Origin: Liquidambar formosana
Taxonomy: Eukaryota; Streptophyta; Magnoliopsida; Saxifragales; Altingiaceae
Reading direction: 5' to 3'
Assembly (NCBI GenBank): GCA_039720395.1
Contig: CM077821.1
Span: 43,026,792 to 43,090,791, forward strand
DNA: 64,000 bases
Positions 49,268 to 61,708 of this stretch are shown here, piece after piece (the first letter of the stretch is position 1; every line of letters begins with the position of its first letter). The position numbers were made by a program, and so were the translations under genes. The notes below the pieces were generated by a model. It was not told the origin of the DNA. It searched no databases and worked only from the letters and a program-made list of their open reading frames with translations.

Positions 49268-51531
49268 ACTGTCACCTATAGCGTTTTTTTATAACACAAA
49301 TAGCAAACTGTTATTATGTGGTATATAATTTTTCCAAAGCAAACAACAGTAAATTGATACTATTGTTTGTATAAATTTTATAAAACACACAACAGTAAAT
49401 TGATACTATTGTATACATAAATTTTACAAATCACACATGGTAAATAGCTATAATATATTATCGCCGAAAGCACTTCGGGACGCTCGAAAGAAAGAAAAAA
49501 AAAAAAAAAACCCTATAATTGACTTTTGGTATCGTGCAAATGATAAAATGTGACTTTTTGAAGGTTTTTAGTACCGTTTCTTCTTCTACTAGTTGGTGCC
49601 CATATGCGTTGCACGTGAAAATATTTAATTGATAAATTTGTTTTTCTTTCAAAGGAAAATATACGTTGATTTAACAAATTTAAATGTTAGACGCGCACCA
49701 AATGTTTTATCTTAGGAAAATACTACTTCACTCATGTTTTATCCTATGAATTCATGCATTAAAATCATAAGAATATGATAAATGCATTAGATAAAAATCT
49801 ACGTAGACTATATAGTTTCGGTAGGTAAACTATCAATAACTTATGAGAAATTTTTTTTTTTTCAAAATAAAACACAAAAATAAATAGGTATAGTTCTGTT
49901 GAAGTAGAAAATCAAAAAATCTTTCCTGCTATCTTATTTTTCCTGCAAAATCATATAATTAAGGGTCTGTTTGGACATCTAATTAGAATTTAAACAATTG
50001 AAAAAAAAAAAAGAAGTATTTTAGACACAAATCTATCATTTAAAAAAATAAAAATAAAAATGAGAGCCATCACTGTATTTGATGTTATAGGATGAATTCT
50101 TGGAAATTCATGAATCGCCACTATTTTGAATTTCTACTCTTATATGTAATGATGATCATTACTAAAATATTATCTAAAATTTCTTGCATTGTCTAATATC
50201 GAATTTGATGCCCATATAGAACCTAATAAAAAATTCAAACTGCACAACCTATTGCTAAAATGTTATCAAAACGAACCTATAATCATAAAAATAATACGAA
50301 GTAATACTAATTAAAATCTCACCGAGCATGCTCACGGCTAAGACTCTCGTTGAACCAAATTGGAATGTGCTTGTACGCACCTTCACTTTGCCTGGTTGTC
50401 TTTGATGGAAGAGTATGGAAAACAAACCACGAACTAATAGAGTTAAAAGGGAGAAAAAAGAAGAAGAAGAAGAAATAAACGAATATAGTTCATATTATGC
50501 ATAATTTAAAACGCAAAATTAGTAAAAATAAGAAACCCTATTAAAAGGAAATTTATTGGAATGAGACTTCCACCAATGATAAAACCAAAAAGACTGTGTG
50601 TCTGTGTATGCACTTGTTAAGAATAGAAGATAAAAGAAAAACCATACAGTTTACACATCATCTTGAAGACAAAAAAATAATAAAAATAAATAATAATAAT
50701 CATTTATAATACATATGAAAAATACATACCAAATAGTATAAGATGCCAAGTCTACATATTTTATAAACACCATAATTCCATACTTCGTATACACCAATCC
50801 AATGATTTCATGATAGCTTAAACAATTTGTATCTTGGAGGCTATACATGCGGCTGCCATTAGTCCTGGGATGTAGCAAGTTTCAAATTATATGAGTTTTT
50901 GTTAGGGTTACGTGTTAATTAAAGAATCAGTATTATAGAGAAAGACTTCCTTTAAGAATCATAGTTTCCTTAAAATTCTTATTAAGGTATATGTTTTATA
51001 TTACTATATTTCCAATATATGTAGAAGGGTAGTTGTGTATTTAAAAATTAAAATAAAGGTATATTAGTCAATCAAAAGTTTTTCTCACATTCATCTTTTT
51101 ATAGGCAGTATAGATATAAATATAGATATAGATATAGATATATATTCTCGCCAGAAAAAATGGAGCGTAGGAGAAGCTTGATTTTCGGACGGGGGTGTGA
51201 AATGGCATCTTTGTAAATTAAGGTAAGTTGTTATAACAAGGGTGTTTTAATCCTTCTACTATCAAAAGGTGTTTTCACCAAACGTTAATTTTTGTGAGTT
51301 TTATTATCTGAGAACTCTTATACATGAGGTTTTTGACCAAAATTCCCAAGAAATTTTGTGGAAATACATTAGGGACCAATCAACACGGATAATCTTCTAT
51401 CGTTTGACACCACACACTCCCAAAAAAAAACAAAAACAAAAAAAGCTACACGGAGTCACGGATAGAGAATTTTTTGGTATTTTATTTAATTTCATAAAGG
51501 GCATATATTTCCTTACGGCCCTATATAAACC

Positions 51532-51538
51532 TGTAACA
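51532..51538 (+). promoter_or_regulatory. Putative TATA box of MOS11
   Basis: TATATAA in the context CCCTATATAAAC, 304 bp upstream of the MOS11 ATG. A start near 51565 would give a 5'UTR of about 275 nt containing the CT microsatellite. Confidence 0.5.
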
Positions 51539-51718
51539 CCAATCATTGTTTGCCACGTTAGGCCATTCAAACCATACAAAGTACACAGTACATCTACCCG
51601 AGAATCACCCACTTCGCATAGATCATCACCGTTCATTATCCACCTCACCCTTTTCCTATTCCCATTTGGTCTACCGACTCTACAAAACGAGTCTCAAAAA
51701 GAGTCTCGAATCCAACAA

Positions 51719-51722
51719 GCCT

Positions 51723-51756
<34 letters not shown>

Positions 51757-51775
51757 TCTGTCCTCTCTCTTCTCT
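51719..51775. repeat. CT microsatellite in MOS11 5'UTR
   Basis: A pyrimidine tract of mostly (CT)n, 65-120 bp upstream of the MOS11 ATG and on its sense strand. Confidence 0.85.
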
Positions 51776-51841
51776 CTGTGTGTCTGTCTTCTCGCTCGTA
51801 GTTCGCACGCCGTTTCGAGTCTCCACCACCTACCTCCACCA

Positions 51842-54800
51842 ATGGCGACGGAGACGCAGAAGCTCACGAAGGACCAGTGCGAAGAAAACCCTAAGAAAAC
51901 CCTAGAAACACCAGATCCTTCCACCAAAACAGCCCTGGCGAATCACCTCGAAGAGCTGTTCGACATATCTGATCCGCAACCACAATCACCTACAGAAACT
52001 CCCGATGCGGATGGGTCTGTGAAGGATGGCGACGAATCGAAGGGCGGAGATGCGTCTAGCGCCGACGCTGCGGTGGGTTCTCCATCGGCGACCAGCGCTC
52101 CAGTTTCTGATACTCAGAAGAAGATGCGCCGAGCGGAGCGGTTTGGAATGCCCGTTCAGTTGTCCGAGGAAGAAAAGCGTAATTCTCGAGCTGAAAGGTA
52201 CTCACATTCGTACATATATACACGTATCATACCGTTTAGGGTTAGGGTTTAGAGGGTTTTTGCCCTTGTTGTTCTGGTCCTTGAAATTTACAGATTAATT
52301 GCTGTAGAATTTTCTTATTAGCTGAGCTCATACATACTCATAATGGATTCAGGGTTAGGTTTAGTTTCGGTCTATAAATTATACAGATTAATTGTTGGGA
52401 TCCTGGGGATCTGTTCTTGTTAGCAGAGCTCAGTTATAATTATAATAGGCTTAGGGTTAGGGTTTGTTTGGGTCCTTAATTTGTAGACATTAATTTTTTG
52501 GAATCTGTTCTTATTAGCTGAGCTTGATCTCATAATCATCAAAATTTTGACACACACGTATAGTATATGTATGTATGGTTGTATGAAAAGTTCATACCAT
52601 ATTGGTGTGTAATAGTTTTTAATTTTGCATTTAGAATAGTGGGAATTACAGATTGGTCTGGGTACTAACCAACTTCATAGTAAATGGCTACTAACTTAGC
52701 TAAGAATGACTACTAGCTGTAATTATTTGCCCATAACCGGACCCTACTAACTTAACTAAGAGTGACCACTAGCTGCAATTATTTTCCCGTAACTGGACCA
52801 ATCTGTTATTCCCCCTTCAGAATATCTGTGTGTTTGGTAGCCATACACCGTCAAATTGTAGGTTGGTAAGGTGTAACGAGAAGTGGGGGTAACAACGTTA
52901 GGTAGCGTATTGTGGCTGCCGAGACCACCAATTTGTAAAGTTTGTAGATTATGGCCCAAACTTAGTATTACACATGTTTTTACCACAGAATCCCATATTT
53001 TAATGTTTTTAAAAAGCGTATGTGGATTTTATTTAACCTAGTAATGTTTTGTAGCACTTTAAAGTATTTTATGATGTTTTCAAGTCTTTTTTTTTTGGGC
53101 TATAATTTCTAGTTTTTTTTCCCTTTTAAGAGCATCTCCAAGGGTACTAGCTATTTTTTTGCTACTTTAGCTAGCAAAATGATATTTCTTAAAATAGCTA
53201 GCTAGCTATCCAAGTGAGCACTCCAAGGGTACTAGTTATTTTTGAGCTACTTCAAAATTTTTCATTAATAATCTTTCTATTTTTAATCATTTGGTGGAGA
53301 GATAAAAAGGGAATGATGCATAAAGAGAGGACAAGTGTCACTTTTTTAACTAATATCGCTAGCTAAATTTAGTTAGCCGAAATGAAGATAGCTAAAATAG
53401 CTAGCCCCTTGAAGAAGGAAAAAAGTGTTTTGACTAGCTAAAATAGATAAGGAGGGTTGGATAGCTAGCCCATTGGAGATGCTCTAAAAGAAACTTTTAT
53501 TTGCTTTTAATGCAAATATATTCAATTAACATGCTCATACTTCATGAGACTTTATAATGGCACATAAAAGATTCACCAGTGATCAGTTCACCATAAAAAG
53601 GACGTCATGATTGATCATCACTTCCTCTATATCTAAGTGTTGCCCTTAGAGCTATCTCCTTGTTCTCTGCACCCTTGTGGTAGAATCCTATGGTGAGATA
53701 TAGTTGACGATACTGTAATTTGATTGATCATGTAGTGCATTGATGGAGAAACATGGGGATGGAATAGAATTTCATAATTGTGAATTTCTACCGATTGTAC
53801 TCAAGTATACGCTGGTATATGATGAGTTGAATTATTCTTTCTGACTGCTATGGTATAATCGATGTGTAGCAATAGTAATTATACATGAACTATAATTCAA
53901 TCAAATATTATTAAAGGGTCGGTTCTAGGGTTGAATCATTTTACCCAGCCACTCAACCCATAACCAAATTGACTAATTTTTAAATCGTGAACCCAGGCCC
54001 AGACTAATTTATTAAAAAAACCAAACCAAACCAACCCCAGGTGACTGGGTTCATTTGTTTAGTGCACCTTGGACATTTTATTAATTAAATTGCTTATATT
54101 TAATCCTTTCTGGTTCAGTGATTGAATGTGAACCTTTTTCATTGCAGGTTTGGCACTGGGTCTACCTTGCATGGATCAGATGCATTGACGAAATCAGAGG
54201 AGCTGAAGCGAAAAGCTAGAGCAGAGAGGTTTGCTCCCATTCCTCCTTAATCCTTTTTTTTTTTTTTTTTTTGGGCGAAGTCCTTAATCCAGTTGTTACA
54301 TAGACTCATGAAGTTGAAAGTGCTACAATCTTTAGTTAATTAGGTTTTTCTTCTGCATTTTTTAAATTATAAAAAAAAAAAAAATCTTTTTGTTGTCTCT
54401 CAGGTTTGGGATTCCAGCTCAGTCTGTGGGAGATGGGGAGGCAAAGAAGAAAGCTCGGCTTGCCAGGTTTGCACCTGTTGCGAAGGCAGATGGTGTGGAA
54501 GAAGATAAAAGGAAAGCAAGGGCATTAAGGTATGCATCAATACAAACCCCTTTCCACCGCCACCCACCCCCCCCCCCCCCCCCCAAAAAAAAAAAAAAAC
54601 ATTTTGTTAGCAGATAATTAAAATGTTTTGAGCAGTCTATTGCAAAGTAAGAGTGAATACATGGATTTCTGCTTGAATTCTAAATCTGATTGCATTTCTT
54701 AGGTTTTCTCAACCTCAATCAAGTTCTCTATCACATGTGAATGGCAAGGGAAATATTGAACCGGTAGGGTCTTTGCAAAGCTTTTGAATAAGAAACTCAT

Positions 54801-54893
54801 TCTTTATAATTTGTGTTGTTTGTGAGTACTGATGTTTCTGTTGTTTAAAATCAGGAGGCAGCTATTGCAGGCAAGGCCACTGGAGGGGCCTGA
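51842..54893 (+). CDS. MOS11: MOS11/CIP29-like nuclear mRNA-export protein
   Basis: Five exons: 51842-52197, 54148-54228, 54404-54529, 54703-54763 and 54855-54893. They total 663 nt, or 220 residues. The N-terminal third is acidic and Ser/Pro/Asp-rich, with a possible short helix [10 protein letters not shown] (32-41). The C-terminal half has five R/K-rich repeats ending in RF: R100-F101, R119-F120, R146-F147, R167-F168 and R188-F189 (RRAERFG, SRAERFG, RARAERFGIP, RLARFAP, ARALRFS). This is the THO1/MOS11 C-terminal domain type. Arabidopsis MOS11 and human CIP29/SARNP act in nuclear mRNA export, and MOS11 modulates immune signalling (established knowledge). The frame is open upstream to 51269, but homologs begin at MATE..., and the TATA box and CT tract support 51842. 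A 3'UTR intron (54922-55018) is likely. Confidence 0.95.
52639..52814. mobile_element. MITE in MOS11 intron 1, related to 648-798
   Basis: The left end GTGGGAATTACAGATTGGTC and the right end GGACCAATCTGTTATTCCCCC are inverted. The interior repeats ACTAACTTAGCTAAGAATGAC. The flanks TTAGAATA and TCAGAATA suggest an 8-bp duplication. Confidence 0.75.
53129..53485. mobile_element. MITE with GAGCATCTCCAA termini in MOS11 intron 1
   Basis: AGAGCATCTCCAAGGG at the left and CCCATTGGAGATGCTCT at the right are inverted repeats of a widespread plant MITE type. The interior is rich in TAGCTA motifs. Confidence 0.85.
54567..54599. repeat. C-run/A-run tract in MOS11 intron 3
   Basis: About 18 C followed by about 14 A, 40 bp after the 5' splice site. 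Confidence 0.9.
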
Positions 54894-57800
54894 ACAAAAA
54901 CTGCTTTTTCTAACACTAACAGTAAGATTAATTTGTTCGACGTTTTATTCTGCATTGGCAGTTACCATAAGAAGTTTTTTTTGGTTGATTTTTATTTATT
55001 TATTTTTTGTTTGGGCAGGTCTGGCGCTAACATATTGTGGTTCTCTCGGCAGCTTCTAGACCTATATCTACCTTCTGACTTATGAATTCCCAGATGTATT
55101 ACACTCCCATTCGCAGATACCTTCCTATGAGGCACTGAACAAGATTTTTGAGGCATGACAGATTTCTCTCATCTCAGATGCAGCTATAATATCAATTTTT
55201 TTTTTGGTGAGGCCTGTGGTAATCAACAACTACTTGCTTTGTGTTAATCTATCCAAAAATCAATTAAGAATATCAAAATTCTGAAGTTACAGGCTAGAGA
55301 AAGAATCATGCTTTCAGGTTTTAGTATATACAAGCAATCTTTTGCAGAAACTACTAAGTGATAATGCATGGTCATTTAAGAACCTTTTGCAATCTAGTTC
55401 GAAATGGCAGTAATAAGTTGGTTGCATGAGTTTGACATCATCTGGTCCAAGATTTGTCATTGTCAAAATGTGATGTAATGCTCCATTAGGAAACTGGGAT
55501 TAGTATTATGAAAGGCAGTTTGATGGGGAATGGGCTTATAGACTTAATTTCAGGTTTTAGATCATTTGATCCTTGCAGTGTTGGATTATAATTCGTACAA
55601 GAAATGGTCTGCCAGTGTAGTGGATGAACCAATGGTGAACTTGAAATTCTACTGAGCTAGGCAAATGTGCATTGTTATGCTTACTTCTTTTAGATTAGAA
55701 ATATTGAAAAAGGCTGCAGTCATGAGATTTTTTAGGTACGCATATTTCCAGTTTGATTTTGATCCATAGTTCAAGAACAGTATTGGCTTAGTATCATCTA
55801 TGCAGTATTTTTTCAAGTTGGTGGAGTTTACATATTTGGATGGGGTCCATGGTCACCCATTTTATGATTGTGAATTGCATCATATTTTGCTACTACTAAT
55901 TATGGATCAGATGGTATTAAGTTCATACATATCACATTCGATGAAATACCATACTATGTATGCAGTGTTGTTGTGTTGGATCTGCAGAGATATAAATGCA
56001 TATGTATCTTACTTGCTATTGTTAAATGCTTGACATACACGTCAGAGATAGGCCGGAACAAATTGAAGGTAAAGTTGATAAATGAGAACAAAAGACTATT
56101 TTTTGAGCCTGTAATTTCAGAATATTTGATATTATTAGTTGGTTTTTTGCAATTTATTAACATTCAGGAGGTGTTTGTTGATTACCTTGGGCCTCGTTTG
56201 TGTGAATTGTGCCATTTGGAAGGTATGATATTTGGAAATGAAGGGAGGGTATTCTTCAGTACATGGTTCTTTTATCTCTTTTTATTTGGCTATTTGGACC
56301 TTTATTTTTATTTGTAAACGTTCATTTGTAGTGTTCTACATTGTATAATCTGAAAATACTCAGCATCTGTGGAAATTCTTGTAGTTTTTCAGTTGGATTG
56401 GGATGTAAGGACCAGGTTATGTGATTTGGGAGAATCAGTAATTCTTCTTTTTCTTCCCTAGTTGAGCAGTAGTATAATATTTGGTTTAAATTTCTTATTA
56501 CTTTTCTGCTGCTATGCTTAAAATGTTCTGCCAAACCTTAATTATTATAGAGATAGTTTCTCCTCATGATTACCTGAGACATGGGAGATCTTGGGATCAA
56601 AATCTGATTGGAGGTAGTTTTGTGTCTGGGGTTTTATGATGGTAACCTGTTTAGAGTCGGATGTGTGGTTACAGCAAATAACTTGCATATTATGCGTCTG
56701 ATACTGTTCCTTGCAGGCTTTCAACCGTCACATTTTAGATATTGACCAATTGTCTTAGAAGTTTGGTGATATTGTTAATGGGTCGATCAGGTGTCAACTA
56801 GGCTGTACCACAGGATCATACATGAAGAGCGAGGTTCCTTTGTTGCACAAGAGCTACTGATAAGACCATAGTATAACATAAATACAGAACTGTTTGGATT
56901 TTCGTTTTTATTTTACCTTTAATTAAGTCTTCAATTGTTTTTATTTTTTGGGTTCTGATTCTGGAGAAGCCCTGGATTTTCCCTCTAGCTGAGGGTTTAT
57001 TCTGCCCAATCTTAGTTTATGTTTGTTTAGCTGGAATGGATGAGAATGAAATTTGATTTTATGTTTGAAATAGTATGGAATGAAAGTGATTTAAAATGGC
57101 TGTCTAAATATATTGTTTGATTTCATTTTCATTTAAATTACTTCATCCAAACACATTTGGAATGAATTGTAATGTGGTTTCATTCAAGTTAAACAAAGAA
57201 GCCCTTAGATCTGAGCTATATCTCAACTTTCATCTCAAACCAAGTAAAACCATCCTTAAAGAGATGGTATTTCTAGATAAAATGCGGACTTTCCATGAAC
57301 CACATACCAGTTAAGGAATTGATTCTTCATCTCAGAGCATATGGCCAAGTACAACACGATTGAATTCTTTAGTGATCTTAGCTTCTGTTACCTTTCGATT
57401 GGCGTGCTAGCCCAGAGATCAAATGAAATCCAATGCCCCAGTAGTAGTACTAATGGGATCAGTCAATCCAAATTAATTTTTTCTCCATCAAGAGCTTTTG
57501 TTATTAAACATCTTTGACCTGACGCACAAAGATAAAATTATTTGGCAGCTCTTTTTTTTTTTTTTTTTTTTTTTTGATACAAAGGAAGGGGATTCAACTC
57601 CTAACCTATTTTATCCTACTCCTATTGTTTACCCTCTCCTCCCTCACTATTAAGCTAGTCCCAGTGGCTTAATTATTTGGCATGTCAGCAAGTTAAGAAA
57701 CTATACAATAAATTTTGGTTTATTGTATTGTAAATGGTGCAATACAAAGCTACTGGAAAATGGAAACATAAAAATCACGGCGAGCACACATATAGCAGCG

Positions 57801-58392
57801 GCGCCTCTGCCTAGTCTGTTGGGAACAATTTTTTTTATTGAAATAACAGTGTGATTATGTAAATTATTAAGTGACAATCATCATAAAACAAAACAAACCG
57901 TTTGGGGCGTGGTCAATCAAAAGTGGAATAACCCATAAACCAAATTCGAAACCCTAAAATCTAAAAATTATGATTTAGGAATGATAAATGGCAACCATAA
58001 TAACAGAATAATACATCTTCAGATAAGAAGGGGAAAAGGTAGCAAAAACTTGTATATACAACATCAAAATGGATACAACTCCAGCTTAAGCTTTCACTAC
58101 ATGCATGCAGTTTCAAGTCTTGTTTTCAGCAGCAATAGTTCTTTCCTTTAATGAGAGAATTTTCCAAAAATTTGTCAAACTGAGGGGACCTTCTTGCATT
58201 TCATGTGCCAGATAGAGGAGATTTTCAGATGAGAACTGTTCTTCCCAACACATCTTCTACATTAAACATCAGTCTCTTTCTCAATGAGAAGGACTACTGC
58301 TACTCTGAGAAAGGGATTTTTTTTCCCCTTCTTTTTGTAAATCAAAAAATAGAAGATGGGCTTTGAGTGATGATACTCCAGAAAATTGAGGA
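54894..58392. other. Convergent 3' region between MOS11 and the PP2C
   Basis: Begins with the MOS11 3'UTR (a probable intron at 54922-55018, with the exon resuming GTCTGGCGC). Further on it is AT-rich with no supported gene; ORFs of up to 114 codons near 56 kb have no motifs. A sequence near 57010-57180 resembles the Tourist MITE at 32651 but is broken. A SINE lies at 57548-57670. Confidence 0.55.
57548..57670 (-). mobile_element. Short tRNA-derived SINE with poly(A) tail
   Basis: A perfect 12-bp duplication, AATTATTTGGCA, flanks it at 57536-57547 and 57671-57682. Read on the minus strand it has TAGCTTAATAGTGAGG (A-box-like), AGGAGTTGAATCCCC (B-box-like), and then a run of about 25 A. Only about 120 bp long. 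Confidence 0.85.
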
Positions 58393-61300
58393 CTACGATC
58401 CGGCAGCAGTGGGGACCCCTCCACCTCCTCTTATTGAAAAAGAGGAAGCACGGGCAGAGCTCTTATTGATCAAGAGGGGATCTAGAAACACTACTACCAC
58501 TGTAATATCATCATGGAAATGTCTCCTCACTCCTCGATCAATCTTTTTTAGGTCTGAGTACCTCATTTCTCTTTTCTTTGCTGCTTCTTGAAGTGCAGCT
58601 TTAACAAGTTTCCTCGCAACTCGCTGCATTAAAAGGGTATGGAAATATTCATCAAGGTCATGGTTTAAAACAACAATTTTCCCTTTTTGGATGTGATACA
58701 ACAAATTTTCACTCATAATAATGGGACCCTTGTCTGTCATTTGCAATTATAATGGCTATAATAGTACATTTGTCCACTTTCTCATCTTGCAAAAATTTAT
58801 ATTATAAAAAAATAATTTGATCACCAATACAATTTAGTATTACAGAACAGTAAAAATGAGAAAAAAGAGAAAAAGAAAAGAAAGAAGAGAGGTTGTTGTT
58901 ACTACAAAAACAACAAACTACAGTTATTGTAAATGATGACTTCTGTTAATAACAGCCTGCAATTTCCCGGAGTTAGTTGTTTATACTAGGTAATACTTAT
59001 GAGATGATTGTGATATTTTAAAATCATTATCCTGTTACGATGACCATTATCAAAACCATGGTCAGGGTAATTGACATATCTGATAAAAGCAAAATTATAT
59101 TGAGATGGGAAACTTACACTACGTGGGCTGTTGTGGACAATATCGACAGCCTCCTGGTTGCTAAGATGCTCCCACAGACCATCAGAAGCAAATATAAGAA
59201 ACTGATCTTCAGGCTGGAGTTTGTGTACTGATATTGATGGCTCTGAACTAAGGATAGGCTTGAGGAAGGGTTCGGGCAGTCTAAACCTTGACAAAAGAGG
59301 CTCTCTGTTGAACTCCTCCTTCTTCAGATATGCATCACCAATGGATCTTGAAATCTGCAAGACAAGGAGATAAGAAGCTCTACCAACAGAAAATGATTCA
59401 TATTTAATGATTTTAAAGTCACCAACAGTCCTTCGTTTAGGGTTGCTTAATCACTCCTGGCCTAAGTGCTTATGCAGTGGTAGTTAAATGGGTAATAAAG
59501 ACATAAATATAAGTGGAACAAGCATCTTGTATCTATATAGTGCAAAGTGTAGTTTTTAAAAAGATTGAAAGGGTGTAAAAAGTAGCACCCTTTGCAAACT
59601 TAGACAATTTGAAAGTTTCATTAAAAAGAGTTTCTCACATGCTAGAACTTAAGATTTTAAGCAGAATCTGGTTGCGCTGTGCCCCTGTGACTATCATGGG
59701 ATTGTCTATACAGATTTTTCAATTAGCATAGGCTACCCTACTAACGGGATAACTAAATTGTGGGCTATCTTTCAGGTACTCACGCTGAAGCGAGACGCAG
59801 GTCCAGCATGTAGTTGTTGAATCTGTTTCAGTAGTCCTAACTCCTAGTACAAGGTTTTCACAGGGGAACCTTGCCCAACAGTCAATATGAGTTCTTGTTC
59901 CTGGATTGCATCACCAAGATCCCCATATCCAAATGAAGTTTTACTATTGCAAAATCAATTTTGCTGCAGAGCTTGATTCTATGACCCTTATTTCGTGATA
60001 TGTCCACCACACATCTTCGGCGTTTTCCTAAGATTAGTTTTAGACTTTTAGTTTGGGATGTACATGGTTTCACCTTACCCGGTTTATTGATTAGGATATT
60101 TTTTATATGATTTTCTGTGGTATCTATGGTAATGTGTTTTTTGTGACTCATTTAACCCACCTTTTACCACTGCTTAGGTTACAGGCATACACGATAGATT
60201 GGGATATTTATTTTACTACTATTTTCATTTGATTAAAATTAAACCTCCATATGTTCTGTACTAAGAAAAAAATGCAAAAGCCAGAACCACAATTTAAAGT
60301 AACTCCAGATTAACCAAGCTTATCAAAATTATTTGGCATAGAAAATAATATTTCACAAAAGGGGGAAAAAAAAATCCCAAAAAAATTACTTGTATGATAC
60401 CCTTCACACGCCAAACGTTGTGCTTTAGAACCACAATACGCGGATCATTGGGATGCATTGAGCGAAGCTCCTCTCTCACAGATTCAATACTTGCATTGTG
60501 TTCTGTTGACAACTGGATAGCCGTGGCTTCTCTGAAGGACCTTTCTGCCTTCCCTAACACCGCCCGGGAATCTCCAACATTTGCAATATATAGCATTCCA
60601 TCGCATATTATCCCCACCAAACAGCATGATCCCACTGACGCAATCTGTGGCTTAGTGAGCCACTGCTTCTTCACAAGAGAGAGAAAATCCTCTTCTGTTG
60701 CTGAGAAAGCCTTTCTGATAACATTTGCAGATATCTCTCGATGCTCAGTTGCAAATCCTGCATCATGTGATGAAATAGAGTCACAATAACCAATTGGTTA
60801 CCAGTTGTCATTAAATTATTCAAATAGAAACACCTAAATTATCATTTGAATCAACAGTACCAATGACTGACGGGTAATTGAGACAACTGAAACTTAAATA
60901 TGTTGTGGACCAGTTAAATTTCAAGACTCTTTGTATGCTCAGGGATATTATGGGTGTATATGAAGTGTGCTTGTGAGAAGTGCTTGTAATATCAGGACTC
61001 ATTAGAAAAGAGAGCAAGTGCATGATGTACATACTTGTTGCTTTAATCGAATTGAAATAATAGCTTTCTCTTGGTTCCCTTTCTCCAACTATAGATCTGT
61101 TTTAAACAATTACTATGTTGCTTGGCACCAACAATGGTAGCTAGTCATGAAATGCAAACTACGAATTCCACGATTGGAATTTTATGATCAAAGTAAGAAA
61201 ATTGAATTCAACAGGTTAGCTAGTTGGCACCTAATCATATAACAGAAACATAATTTATAGTCCCCTACCAGCCATAACAAAAAAGATCATACAGCACCAT

Positions 61301-61708
61301 TAGCATTTACTACTGATAATATTGCTGAATCAAATTGAATAAGTAACAAAACAATAAGATGACAAACATACTCTTAATATTGCAGAATAGGTGGTCATTT
61401 ACGAATCGGGAAGTCTCCGGTCCTCCGTGCCCATCATATACTCCGATAAACGTCCCATAAGGGCCGGAATTGAGCGAACTCAACGGCCCGGATTCAAGTT
61501 GGCTTTGATCCTCCAATAAATTATTGGCCTGAATGACTGCCATTGAGAATTCCCCATTGACATGCTGCCCCAAATCCTTATACCACAACAACCCATCAAC
61601 CCTGCCATTCCCATCACTTCCCCTGCCCCCGCCCCAGCGAGTTCCATCACCCTCAACAGAGGGTTTCCAACATGGTTTAACCATTTTCATTAAATCACTT
61701 GTTACCAT
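58393..61708 (-). CDS. Protein phosphatase 2C, clade D type
   Basis: Four exons: 61372-61708, 60390-60757, 59118-59354 and 58393-58623. They total 1173 nt, or 390 residues. It is a metal-dependent Ser/Thr phosphatase. Metal-site motifs are VYDGHGGPE (D92, G93), GDSRAV (174-179), ASDGLWEH (D293) and HDDITVVVV (D352, D353). Clade-D hallmarks are the N-terminal [31 protein letters not shown] and [20 protein letters not shown]. The start is MVTSD..., because homologs of the At3g51370/At5g66080 kind begin MVSS (memory). An in-frame ATG four codons upstream is less likely. Clade-D PP2Cs in Arabidopsis dephosphorylate plasma-membrane H+-ATPases and are inhibited by SAUR proteins (family knowledge). 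A basic N-terminus without a transit peptide is seen. Confidence 0.96.

Larger units (their letters stand above)
44922..51841. other. Intergenic region between divergent TerC and MOS11 genes
   Basis: No supported gene. It holds a 36-bp tandem repeat, a 1.07-kb tandem duplication, short AACAGTA inverted repeats split by a hAT-like element, and microsatellites at 48196-48236 and 51107-51141. From 49.45 to 51.1 kb nothing is recognised. Confidence 0.6.

Noticed and set aside
51269..52252. Long open frame of 327 codons extending upstream of the MOS11 start and through its first splice site
   Set aside because: The upstream part is low-complexity CT-rich translation with no family match, a TATA box lies inside it, and the frame runs past the GT donor that the protein repeats require.
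55973..56317. 114-codon ORF in the MOS11 3' flank
   Set aside because: Hydrophobic, biased composition typical of random AT-rich frames; no splice support or recognised motif.
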